Shown: piece by piece, positions 43,085-51,514 of the stretch
How positions within the stretch are numbered: the stretch's first letter is position 1
How the letters are laid out: the number at the start of each line of letters is the position of its first letter
Assembly (NCBI GenBank): GCA_016873215.1
Contig: VGXU01000003.1
Location: forward strand, 46,340-110,339
From: Planctomycetota bacterium
Lineage (GTDB): Bacteria; Planctomycetota; Phycisphaerae; Sedimentisphaerales; Anaerohalosphaeraceae
Reading direction: 5' to 3'
DNA: 64,000 bases
Position numbers and translations under genes: made by a program
The notes under the pieces: generated by a model
The model's input: only the letters and a program-made list of their open reading frames with translations
What the model was told of the DNA's origin: nothing
The model's database searches: none

Positions 43085-43564
43085 ATGAATACGCATAAAC
43101 TTTTAACAAGCAGTTTTGGCCTTGGGCTTGTGCCGGTCGTGCCGGGGACGTGCGGATCGCTGGCGCCGGCAGTGATTTATATGGCCGCCGGAATACTCAT
43201 CGGCCCTCAGACGGCGATGGGAGCAATGGTTGTATTGCTTGTGCTGGGCTGCATGATTACGGTGATTTGTTCGCCGAAAGTGATTGCGGCAACCGGCGAC
43301 AAAGACCCAGGGCAGATTGTCAGTGATGAAGTGGCCGGGCAGGCTTTGACGCTGCTGTTGGCGCAGTGGCTTATCCCAATGACTGGATTTTGCACGCCCA
43401 CCGCTATTGGCTTTGGTCTGTTTCGGCTCTTCGACATCACTAAGCCATGGCCGTGCCGCCAGCTGGAAAAACTGCCCGCCGGCTGGGGCATTTTGGCCGA
43501 TGATTTGGCGGCGGGAATCTGGGCAGTGGCTGTCTGGCGGATTTTGATTTATCCCCTTGTCTAA
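43085..43564 (+). CDS. pgpA: Phosphatidylglycerophosphatase A
   Basis: PgpA dephosphorylates phosphatidylglycerol phosphate in the membrane. The 159 residues have the family signatures GLGLVPVVPGTCGSLAP, KDPGQIVSDEVAGQ (metal-binding acids) and FRLFDITKPWPCRQLE with LPAGWGILADDLAAG. Three to four hydrophobic segments are present. It ends 16 nt before the 845-residue kinase-like membrane gene, with which it is likely co-expressed. Confidence 0.94.
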   Translation: MNTHKLLTSSFGLGLVPVVPGTCGSLAPAVIYMAAGILIGPQTAMGAMVVLLVLGCMITVICSPKVIAATGDKDPGQIVSDEVAGQALTLLLAQWLIPMTGFCTPTAIGFGLFRLFDITKPWPCRQLEKLPAGWGILADDLAAGIWAVAVWRILIYPLV

Positions 43565-43580
43565 ATGAAATAGAAAAACG

Positions 43581-46118
43581 ATGGCTAAAAACTACGACAC
43601 CAACACCATACGATACCTCGAAAAACGCTTCGCGGATTGCCAACTGGTACGCCCGATGCGCCGCGACCGCTACGAAGACGGCATGGAACTGGCATACACC
43701 CTGCAATTTGTCGAGCCTGCCGCCCCCGCGGAGGTCAAAATCCGGCTTGAACGGTTTGTCGGCGGCGGTTTTGCCGGGCAGGTCTATCGCGTACAGGTCT
43801 TATCTTTATCGCAAAACGGCCAGAGTATCGATTCCTGCGGCGGACTTGCGATCGGCGGTTTCTACGCGATGAAAATTCTCATTCCTCCTTCGCGGATGGG
43901 ATGCCTGTTTCGCAATTTTTTATATGCCGTCGGCTTTCAGGGAATGTTCCAATTGCAGGTTAATCCCGCCGCGGCACAGGCCGGGGCCTTGTGGCAGAAA
44001 TTTATCCGTCAGGCCGCCGCATCGCGATTCGGCGATGAAAAAACCGTCAACAACGTCCACGCCCTCTTTGTCGATATGACGCTGGGTAGCTGCGGCGAAA
44101 TCAGCGATTGGGTCGAAGGCCGGACATGGCGACTGGAAGTCGATGATTATATGGACAGCCTTAAACTATGGCGTAAAGGTAAAATCTCCGAAAACGAACA
44201 CCCCGGCTCGCCGGAATACCGGGTAAAGTATAAATTCATGCACGACTTTGTAAAACTCCTGCACGAGATGGGAGCGCACGAATTCGCCCGCCAATACGAG
44301 TGGACAACGTGTAAAAGTCAGCCCAACGCCCTCAAACGGTTAGACACAAACAATGACCCACAGGCCGGTTTAATCGCGGTGGACTTCCGCGCGGGGCTGA
44401 CCCTGCTGCCGTTTTTGCCGATGAGTCCCGGCGATTTCAAACTCATCGGGCAGGGATTCAAACGCGGGTCGCTTGTGCAATTCGACCGCGGCGACATCAA
44501 TCAACTGGAAAAATTTATCGACGACAATCCACAGATGTTTCTCGATATGCCAAATTGCCGTCCAATGCTGGAGCAATTAAAGAAATGCGAAGCGATTTAT
44601 CGCAGTTCCGTCCCGGATATAACGCATAATCATATTCGTCTGCTGACCGACGGCAACCTCTGGCGGATGATATTTCAAAGCAAGCTGCAGGGCTGGAAAA
44701 TCCGCGGCATGGTGGATGACGCAGCGGAAAAAACTCTTTCGACGGATAAAATCAAATTTGCCGTCTTTTTATTCCTCGGCTTTATCCCCCTGCTGGGACG
44801 GTTTGTGCGAAAACTCTGGGGCCGGGCGGACTATCGTCAGCACTATAAAAGTATGCTTAGCGGCGGATATTTTCTGCGGGCCTTTCGCGGCCATATCATC
44901 GAAGCCCTTATCCGCGGCTATCGGAAGGGGCGATTTAGCAAAGAGATGGTCGAATTTATCGCGGGGCGTCCGGCGTGGTATTTTGCGCATCTGCCGCTGC
45001 TGATATTGCCGGCGGGACTGCATCGCTTCTTGACCGATTGGGAAGTCTTCCGTGATAAAATCCACTTTCTATTTGTCCGGCCGTTCAAATTATATTTCAA
45101 CGCGCCGCTGCGCAGCGAATGGATGCGTGAGATGGTTACCGCCGGGCAGAAAAAACATATCCTCAGCGACGACGACGCAAAAACAATTCTCGCACAAATA
45201 GAAGAGCCGTTCATTCAAAAATACTTGGTCAGTCTTGTTGTTCACTTGATGACACTGCCGGTAACACAGATTGTATCAGGCACTATCGCGGCAGTGTATT
45301 ACTTTACTCATCCGGACGTACCGAAGACCGAACGCGCAGCGATGGTGACCGCGATTCTTGTTCTCTTCCAGATTATTCCGCTCTCGCCGGGTTCATTGTG
45401 CCGGGGCATTTACACAACGTATATGGCGATTAAAGACAGAAACTTCAAAGATTACAACATCGCCCTGTTCCTGAGCTATTTCAAATACATCGGTTACCTG
45501 GCGTTCCCGATTCAGATGACGTACCGCTACCCGGCGATAGCGAGGTTTATGGCCTCGCACTGGGCGACCGACGCATCGCACATCATGCCGGTTTTCGGAG
45601 AACAGGGGGCCTTGTTCGAACGGTGGGTCTTCGGGCTGTGTTATAACTGGCCGCTGACGATTCGCCGGCGGATGAATAAAATTGCCGAAATACGTAAAAA
45701 CAAAACGCCGAATTATATACATTTGCCCATCGTCGTCGGACTGACGTGGGCACTGCTCATCTCCCTCCACCAGATGTATCATCAAAAAACAGGGTTGCTC
45801 CCGCAGCGGGATAATTTCTGGTATCTCAAATCGCTCTGGCCGTTTGCCGGGCCGATTTTATGCGGGTGGTTCGTCGCGGTATTTGCCGGCGGGATGCCGC
45901 TGATACGCAGAATCATCAGTTCGACGGTTTGCGGGGCGATGGTTGGAATTCTTTACAGTATCGCGGCGTTTTTCCTCGAAAAAAGCTGGTATCCAGAGCA
46001 GCAAATCGATCTCTTTCTGCCGATAGTCTGGCGGACATTCGCATTTGTCATTTTTGCCGCGATTTCGACCCTGGTGCGGGAATTATTAGTCAAAGACCCG
46101 GACTACAGGAACCTGTAG
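43581..46118 (+). CDS. Kinase-like N-terminal domain fused to polytopic membrane protein, function unknown
   Basis: An 845-residue protein I cannot place in a named family. The first 280 residues look like a protein-kinase/ABC1-type fold: a glycine loop VGGGFAGQVYRV (60-71), YAMKIL with Lys98, a catalytic-loop-like CKSQPNALKRLD (Asn249) and a metal-loop-like IAVDFRAGL (Asp268 in place of DFG). A helix-rich region follows. Residues about 395-840 contain eight to nine hydrophobic segments, many with basic loops. The gene begins 16 nt after pgpA, suggesting a membrane-lipid context. Whether the kinase-like part is active is unknown; the HRD His/Asp are not obvious. Confidence 0.6.
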   Translation: MAKNYDTNTIRYLEKRFADCQLVRPMRRDRYEDGMELAYTLQFVEPAAPAEVKIRLERFVGGGFAGQVYRVQVLSLSQNGQSIDSCGGLAIGGFYAMKILIPPSRMGCLFRNFLYAVGFQGMFQLQVNPAAAQAGALWQKFIRQAAASRFGDEKTVNNVHALFVDMTLGSCGEISDWVEGRTWRLEVDDYMDSLKLWRKGKISENEHPGSPEYRVKYKFMHDFVKLLHEMGAHEFARQYEWTTCKSQPNALKRLDTNNDPQAGLIAVDFRAGLTLLPFLPMSPGDFKLIGQGFKRGSLVQFDRGDINQLEKFIDDNPQMFLDMPNCRPMLEQLKKCEAIYRSSVPDITHNHIRLLTDGNLWRMIFQSKLQGWKIRGMVDDAAEKTLSTDKIKFAVFLFLGFIPLLGRFVRKLWGRADYRQHYKSMLSGGYFLRAFRGHIIEALIRGYRKGRFSKEMVEFIAGRPAWYFAHLPLLILPAGLHRFLTDWEVFRDKIHFLFVRPFKLYFNAPLRSEWMREMVTAGQKKHILSDDDAKTILAQIEEPFIQKYLVSLVVHLMTLPVTQIVSGTIAAVYYFTHPDVPKTERAAMVTAILVLFQIIPLSPGSLCRGIYTTYMAIKDRNFKDYNIALFLSYFKYIGYLAFPIQMTYRYPAIARFMASHWATDASHIMPVFGEQGALFERWVFGLCYNWPLTIRRRMNKIAEIRKNKTPNYIHLPIVVGLTWALLISLHQMYHQKTGLLPQRDNFWYLKSLWPFAGPILCGWFVAVFAGGMPLIRRIISSTVCGAMVGILYSIAAFFLEKSWYPEQQIDLFLPIVWRTFAFVIFAAISTLVRELLVKDPDYRNL

Positions 46119-46260
46119 CCGTCCATTTTCGGCCCTTGTCGCCCTTGTTTATCCCCTACGGAAAAGTTTTCCCGTGTGGACATTAGGTCTTGTAAGTTGG
46201 CGGGTTTTGTGAGACAATACTATAAGTAATGGTGCGACAAATTCGTTGGAGAGAACTGTA

Positions 46261-47013
46261 ATGACCGAAGGCTTTGGGTCGTTTTGCGACGACTTTTATG
46301 TGGATTTATGCGTCAACACCCAGTTGGAACTGCCTTCTGAGCGGGATACGGTGTTGAGTTTTTTTGAGCAGCTTCGCAAGCGGTTTCCGAATATGCTGAA
46401 TTTTTCCCGGCGGGACAATGGGGAATTCCTGCTGGAAGAAGAGCAGCAGGGTCAGAAATACCGCTGGGTCAGCCTCGAAAAAGACCGCCTTATCGCCAGT
46501 TGCGCAGAGCCGGAACGGCTGGAAGAAGCATACGCGCTGCACAGCGAAGTATTGGAGCTGATGCCGTACATGCTTGGTGTGACGGCGCTGGACGTGGATT
46601 CCATAGACGTGACCTTCACAATGGATTTTGATTATCAGGGCAACCACGACGAGGTCATCGCCGAAGCGCTTTTGAGCGGCTCGGGTTTAGGTTCGCTGCT
46701 GGAACTGCCCGGAGCCAAAACCATCAGCTGCAATCCATCGATTATTCTGTCGCTCAGCGAGGACCTTCGCACCCAGGCGCGAATCGCGGTGGAATCGCGG
46801 ACCAGCATTTATGATATTCGCGGCGAAAAATATAAACAGGATGAGCCTATCAGTCTGTATTTTACCACCCGGCGATACCCTGCCCCGGCCGATGCCGGCA
46901 AAGCCGTCGAGGCTTATCGCGAACAATGCAAACTCGCCGAGCAATTGATGTTCGACCGGGTACTGCCGTATTTTGTTCAGCCGCTGTTGAGCGCTATCGC
47001 CCAGAGACGATAA
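46261..47013 (+). CDS. Conserved hypothetical cytoplasmic protein
   Basis: The start at 46261 (MTEGFGSFCDDFYVDLCVNT) has GGAGA 8 nt upstream, giving 250 residues. It is an acidic protein without membrane segments: DDFYVDLCVNTQLELPSERD, FFEQLRKRFPNMLNFSRRDN and late TTRRYPAPADAGKAVEAYRE. I do not recognise a family. It lies about 140 nt after the kinase-like gene and 30 nt before a small membrane gene, in a unit leading to purA. Confidence 0.6.
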   Translation: MTEGFGSFCDDFYVDLCVNTQLELPSERDTVLSFFEQLRKRFPNMLNFSRRDNGEFLLEEEQQGQKYRWVSLEKDRLIASCAEPERLEEAYALHSEVLELMPYMLGVTALDVDSIDVTFTMDFDYQGNHDEVIAEALLSGSGLGSLLELPGAKTISCNPSIILSLSEDLRTQARIAVESRTSIYDIRGEKYKQDEPISLYFTTRRYPAPADAGKAVEAYREQCKLAEQLMFDRVLPYFVQPLLSAIAQRR

Positions 47014-47043
47014 GGAAATCTATTCTAGAATAAGGAAGGAAAA

Positions 47044-47505
47044 ATGAGCATTGAAGCCCCTCTGAGCAAGTACAGAAAACACAATCTGCTTTTAATCGCG
47101 GCGATGCTGGCCGGTATGGCCGTGTGGTTCTGGTATGACGGATATTACAGCCAGAAATTCATTAAAGACCACACCAATCCCGACGGAACACCAAACAGCA
47201 CTCTTGTCTTCAATCGCAAAAGTCCGCCGTATATGCTCATCGCCGCGGCGATCATCGGCGTGCGATTCTGGATGATTAAAGGCAAAAAAATCGTCGCCGG
47301 CGATAAAGAATTGACATACGAAAAACTGATTATCCCGTATGACCGGATTGACAGCATCGACAAAACTTATTTTGATAAAAAGGGCTTTTTTGTCATTCAT
47401 TACCGGGATGACAACCAGCAGGTTCAGCAATTAAAACTCAGCGACCGGGGTTATGACAATCTGCCGGCCGTATTGGATCATTTGACAGCCAAACTCGCAG
47501 GTTGA
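47044..47505 (+). CDS. Two-helix membrane protein with PH-like domain
   Basis: A 153-residue protein: helices about 14-29 and 62-76, then a cytoplasmic part (GDKELTYEKLIIPYDRIDSI, KGFFVIHYRDDNQQVQQLKL) resembling bacterial PH domains. Function unknown. AAGGAAGG precedes the ATG at 47044. It lies 30 nt after the previous hypothetical gene. Confidence 0.6.
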   Translation: MSIEAPLSKYRKHNLLLIAAMLAGMAVWFWYDGYYSQKFIKDHTNPDGTPNSTLVFNRKSPPYMLIAAAIIGVRFWMIKGKKIVAGDKELTYEKLIIPYDRIDSIDKTYFDKKGFFVIHYRDDNQQVQQLKLSDRGYDNLPAVLDHLTAKLAG

Positions 47506-47605
47506 AAACTTTTACATTTTCCCAATGGGATTAAATTTGCCGTGAGGTTTGTCTTGCGCGGCGCCGGAAAAAACGGAAATATAAAACAGGGGATTGAAAA
47601 TAAAG

Positions 47606-48880
47606 ATGAATCTCTGCGTTGTGGGACTTCAATGGGGCGATGAAGGCAAGGGCAAGGTTGTTGATATTCTTGCGGAGAAAGCGGATGTCGTATGCCGTTA
47701 CGGCGGCGGCGCCAACGCCGGCCATACCGTCATCATCGGCGACACGCGTTTTGCTCTGCATCTGATGCCTTCCGGGGCGGTCCGCCCGAAAACTGTCTGT
47801 GTTATCGCCAACGGCGTGGTGGTTGACCCGGCCGTGCTGCTGGAGGAAATCGCTGGATTGGAGGAAAAAGGCCTGACTCTCAATGGCCGATTTCATATCA
47901 GTCATTGTGCTCACGTTGTGCTGGACTATCATAAACTGGAAGACCAACTGCGAGAAAATGCTCTCGGCGAAGGCAAAATCGGCACCACCGCCCGCGGCAT
48001 CGGCCCCTGCTATGCCGATAAGACGGGGCGAAGTTACGCCCTGCGGATGGCCGACCTGCTGGACCTGGCAACGCTGAAGCCAAAATTACAGAACATCATT
48101 GACTATAAAAATAAACTCTTCACGGCTCTATACAACGTCGCGCCGATACAGTTCAATACGATTTATCAAAAATGCATGGAGTATCACAAAAAACTGGCCC
48201 CGTATGTTTGCAACACCACGGAATTTCTGCACACCGCGATTGAACAGGGCAAGACGATTCTATTTGAAGGCGCCCAGGGTTCGCTTCTGGATATTGACCA
48301 CGGCACATTCCCGTTTGTCACCAGTTCCAATTCCAGTGCGCTGGGGCTGGGACCGGGCTGCGGTGTGCCGCCGCAAAAAGTCCAGCGGTTTATCGGTGTG
48401 GTCAAGGCTTATACCACGCGCGTCGGTTCCGGGCCGTTTCCCAGCGAACAGAATAATACCATCGGCCAGCGCATCCGCGACAAAGGACATGAATACGGCA
48501 CCACAACCGGACGTCCCCGCCGCTGCGGCTGGTTTGACGCCGTGGTCGTGCGATATTCCGCTGTCATCAGCGGCATCAATGAAATTGCGATGATGCACTT
48601 AGACACCCTGTCGGGACTGGATGAACTGAAAATCTGCAACACCTACGAAATCGACGGTAAAAAAACCTCTTTCTTTCCCGCCGATGCCGGACAATTGGCC
48701 AAAGTCAAATGTATTTATCAAACGGTGCCGGGGTGGCAGGAAGATTTAACAAATATTGAACGGTTCGAAGATTTACCAAAAGCAGCGCAGCAGTATGTCA
48801 AAACCGCCGAACAGATCATTGGGGTTCCGATTAAAATGGTCGGCATTGGACCCCGTCGTACACAAATTATTTATCGTTGA
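47606..48880 (+). CDS. purA: Adenylosuccinate synthetase
   Basis: PurA makes adenylosuccinate from IMP, Asp and GTP. The ATG at 47606 is preferred to a TTG four codons upstream; 424 residues. MNLCVVGLQWGDEGKGKVVD holds the GTP loop. CRYGGGANAGHTVI, GTTARGIGPCYADK, EGAQGSLLDIDHGTFPFVTS and TTTGRPRRCGWFDAVVVRYS follow. Length is standard. The next gene, uppS, begins 5 nt downstream. Confidence 0.98.
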   Translation: MNLCVVGLQWGDEGKGKVVDILAEKADVVCRYGGGANAGHTVIIGDTRFALHLMPSGAVRPKTVCVIANGVVVDPAVLLEEIAGLEEKGLTLNGRFHISHCAHVVLDYHKLEDQLRENALGEGKIGTTARGIGPCYADKTGRSYALRMADLLDLATLKPKLQNIIDYKNKLFTALYNVAPIQFNTIYQKCMEYHKKLAPYVCNTTEFLHTAIEQGKTILFEGAQGSLLDIDHGTFPFVTSSNSSALGLGPGCGVPPQKVQRFIGVVKAYTTRVGSGPFPSEQNNTIGQRIRDKGHEYGTTTGRPRRCGWFDAVVVRYSAVISGINEIAMMHLDTLSGLDELKICNTYEIDGKKTSFFPADAGQLAKVKCIYQTVPGWQEDLTNIERFEDLPKAAQQYVKTAEQIIGVPIKMVGIGPRRTQIIYR

Positions 48881-48885
48881 AAATC

Positions 48886-49659
48886 ATGAGCGATTTTTCC
48901 GTCAAAAAAACAGAAACCGCCAACCGGCTGGGTATTGACCCGACGGCCGTGCCGGCACATATCGCCATTATTATGGATGGCAATGGCCGCTGGGCGACGC
49001 AGCGGGGGCTGCCCCGGTTTCGCGGCCACGAACAGGGAGCCCGGGTCGTGGAAACGATTGCGCAGTATTGCGTCGATACGGGGATAGAATACCTGACGCT
49101 GTATTCGTTCAGTATGCAGAACTGGAAACGTCCAAAGGAAGAAATTGATTTTCTGATGCAGTTGTACGTGGTTTACCTCGAAGCAATTCGTCCGAAGCTG
49201 ATGGAAAATAAAACCCGCCTGCTGCATCTGGGACGTCGTGACAAGCTGCCGCAGACGGTTTTGGACGCCCTTGATGAAACGATGCGGCTGACGGCAAAAA
49301 ATACGGGGCTGACGATTGGTCTTGCGCTGAATTACGCGGCACAAAGCGAAATCGCCGACGCCGCGGCAAAAATTGCCAGAGACTGCATTGCCGGCAAAAT
49401 AAAGCCTGAGCTAATTGATGAAAACCGATTCGCCGATTTTCTCTACACCGCCGGCTGGCGGGACGTGGACCTGGTTATCCGCACCAGCGGCGAGATGCGT
49501 ATCAGCAATTTTATGCTGTGGCAGGTTGCGTACGCGGAATTTTATGTCACGCCGACCTACTGGCCGGATTTCTCCGCCCAGGAAATGGACAAAGCGATTC
49601 TTGCATATTCGCAGCGAAACCGACGCTTCGGCGACGTCAACCCGGCCCCTGTCCGCTGA
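48886..49659 (+). CDS. uppS: Isoprenyl (undecaprenyl) diphosphate synthase
   Basis: UppS adds isopentenyl units to make the lipid carrier for cell-wall precursors. The 257-residue product shows AIIMDGNGRWATQRGLPRFR (about 27-46), GARVVETIAQYC, YSFSMQNWKRPKEEI and DLVIRTSGEMRISNFMLWQV near the end. The ATG at 48886 is 5 nt after the purA stop. It links to ispE elsewhere in the window and to cdsA next door. Confidence 0.97.
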   Translation: MSDFSVKKTETANRLGIDPTAVPAHIAIIMDGNGRWATQRGLPRFRGHEQGARVVETIAQYCVDTGIEYLTLYSFSMQNWKRPKEEIDFLMQLYVVYLEAIRPKLMENKTRLLHLGRRDKLPQTVLDALDETMRLTAKNTGLTIGLALNYAAQSEIADAAAKIARDCIAGKIKPELIDENRFADFLYTAGWRDVDLVIRTSGEMRISNFMLWQVAYAEFYVTPTYWPDFSAQEMDKAILAYSQRNRRFGDVNPAPVR

Positions 49660-49674
49660 ATTGAAATCATCGCT

Positions 49675-50541
49675 ATGCTGAAATACCGACTCATTTTTGG
49701 AACGCTGATGACCGCCCTGTTTGCGGGGCTGGTCTTACTGGATGGCTGGATGGACGGTTCACTGCTCAAAGGCCAGACACCTGCCGCGATACAGGGAACA
49801 ATCTTATGTTTCCTTGTGACGCTTTTAGCAATTCCCGCGACACTGGAACTGGCAAGTCTGGCAAAAAAAAATCAGGTTTATATTTTTAAGCTCGCAGCCA
49901 TCCCCTCGACCTTATTTATTGTCCTTTCTTTTTATATTTTTCAGTTCTTTCACATAGCTGATTTCGAGTTATTTTTTATCCTTTTTGTATTGTCTGGAAC
50001 CGTTTTATTGTCATTCCTGATACAGGCCATCCATTTTGGGACGGTCGGCGTCCTAAAAAATTGCTCGGCCACACTTTTTTCCGTTCTGTACTTAGGGCTT
50101 CTATGCAGCTTTGTACCTGCTATCCGAATCGACTTTGGACCGTGGGCGTTTTTGATGTTCGTTTTTACTATAAAGTGTTCTGACATAGGAGCTTACACGT
50201 TTGGCAGTCTCTTTGGGAAACACAAGATGTCTCCGTCTATTTCGCCGGGCAAGACCTGGGAGGGACTGGCGGGAGCAATCATATTTGCCTCAGCAACAGG
50301 GTACTTTTTTGCTTTATCTTGTGGTATAATGTCTCCGACTTGGGGAGTAGTATTTGGAGCGGTGTTCGCGGTATTAGGGCAGTTGGGCGATTTAGCCGAA
50401 TCCATGCTCAAACGTGACGCAGCCGCCAAAGACTCCTCGGTTCGGATTCCCGGCTTTGGCGGGATTCTGGATGTCATCGATTCGCCGCTGGCGACCGCAC
50501 CGGCGGCGTATGCGTTTTTTTGTTGGTGTTGCGGTCTCTAA
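49675..50541 (+). CDS. cdsA: Phosphatidate cytidylyltransferase
   Basis: CdsA converts phosphatidate and CTP to CDP-diacylglycerol at the membrane. The 288-residue protein has eight or so membrane segments and the family signature near the end: ISPGKTWEGLAGAI, then GDLAESMLKRDAAAKDSS and IPGFGGILDVIDS. It follows uppS by 15 nt, the frequent uppS-cdsA pair. Confidence 0.96.
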   Translation: MLKYRLIFGTLMTALFAGLVLLDGWMDGSLLKGQTPAAIQGTILCFLVTLLAIPATLELASLAKKNQVYIFKLAAIPSTLFIVLSFYIFQFFHIADFELFFILFVLSGTVLLSFLIQAIHFGTVGVLKNCSATLFSVLYLGLLCSFVPAIRIDFGPWAFLMFVFTIKCSDIGAYTFGSLFGKHKMSPSISPGKTWEGLAGAIIFASATGYFFALSCGIMSPTWGVVFGAVFAVLGQLGDLAESMLKRDAAAKDSSVRIPGFGGILDVIDSPLATAPAAYAFFCWCCGL

Positions 50542-50550
50542 GGAATCAGG

Positions 50551-51504
50551 TTGGAACTGCGAATTGAACTGGAATCCCAGGCGCAACGGCTGGAATTATT
50601 CGGTCCGGCGGATTCTCATCTGCGCCTTTTGAAAAACGAGCTGGGCGTTCAAATCACCGCCCGCAACGGCAGTGTCATTCTGACCGGTGAGGCGGCAGTC
50701 GTCCATCGTACCGCGGAAATCATCGACCGGATGCAAAAACGTCTGCTGCAAAGAAAGCGTCTGGCCGAAACAGACGTCAAAGAATTGCTGGCGACGTCCG
50801 AAGAAATAAAACCGTCATCTCAGAAAAGCGGCATTCTCGAAGTTTATTCAAAAAAGAAAATTATTGAGCCGTTCACGCCGGGACAGCTTCAATATATCGA
50901 AGCGATGTTGAAAAAAGATATGACTTTTTGTATCGGGCCGGCCGGAACAGGAAAAACCTATCTGGCCGTGGCTGTGGCCGTGTCGCTGCTCAAGAAAAAG
51001 CAAGTTCGTAAAATCGTCCTGGCCCGCCCGGCGGTGGAAGCGGGCGAACGGCTGGGATTTCTGCCCGGCGACCTGCAGGCCAAGGTCAACCCGTACCTGC
51101 GGCCGCTGTTTGACAGCCTCGAGGAAATGATGGAATTTTCTCAGATGCGCAAGTTTATGGAAATGGATATCATCGAGGTCATCCCGCTGGCGTTTATGCG
51201 GGGCCGAACCCTCAACGAAGCAGTCGTTATCTGCGACGAAGCCCAGAACACGACTGTCTCCCAGATGCTGATGTTTCTGACGCGTCTGGGCCGCGGCTCA
51301 AAAATGATTATCACCGGCGACATCACCCAGACGGATTTGGAAAAAGGACAGGTCAGCGGCCTGGTGGACGCCATCCGGAAACTTCGTCATATCGCAGGCG
51401 TTGGTTTCGTGGAACTGGAACGGGCCGATATCGTCCGGCATAAACTGGTACATCAAATCGTGGACGCTTACGACCAGAGTAAAAAAGAATCTCCGACTTT
51501 GTGA
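50551..51504 (+). CDS. phoH: PhoH family ATPase
   Basis: PhoH-like proteins are ATPases with RNA helicase or nuclease links. The frame opens at a TTG (50551) with AGGA 6 nt upstream and gives 317 residues; the next Met lies too deep. After a KH-like part (about 1-75), FCIGPAGTGKTYLAVAVAVS is Walker A, RPAVEAGERLGFLPGDLQAK and VICDEAQNTTVSQMLMFLTR Walker B, and SKMIITGDITQTDLE follows. It heads the conserved phoH-HD hydrolase-ybeY-CBS-recO cluster. Confidence 0.95.
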   Translation: MELRIELESQAQRLELFGPADSHLRLLKNELGVQITARNGSVILTGEAAVVHRTAEIIDRMQKRLLQRKRLAETDVKELLATSEEIKPSSQKSGILEVYSKKKIIEPFTPGQLQYIEAMLKKDMTFCIGPAGTGKTYLAVAVAVSLLKKKQVRKIVLARPAVEAGERLGFLPGDLQAKVNPYLRPLFDSLEEMMEFSQMRKFMEMDIIEVIPLAFMRGRTLNEAVVICDEAQNTTVSQMLMFLTRLGRGSKMIITGDITQTDLEKGQVSGLVDAIRKLRHIAGVGFVELERADIVRHKLVHQIVDAYDQSKKESPTL

Positions 51505-51514
51505 GATAGAACCG

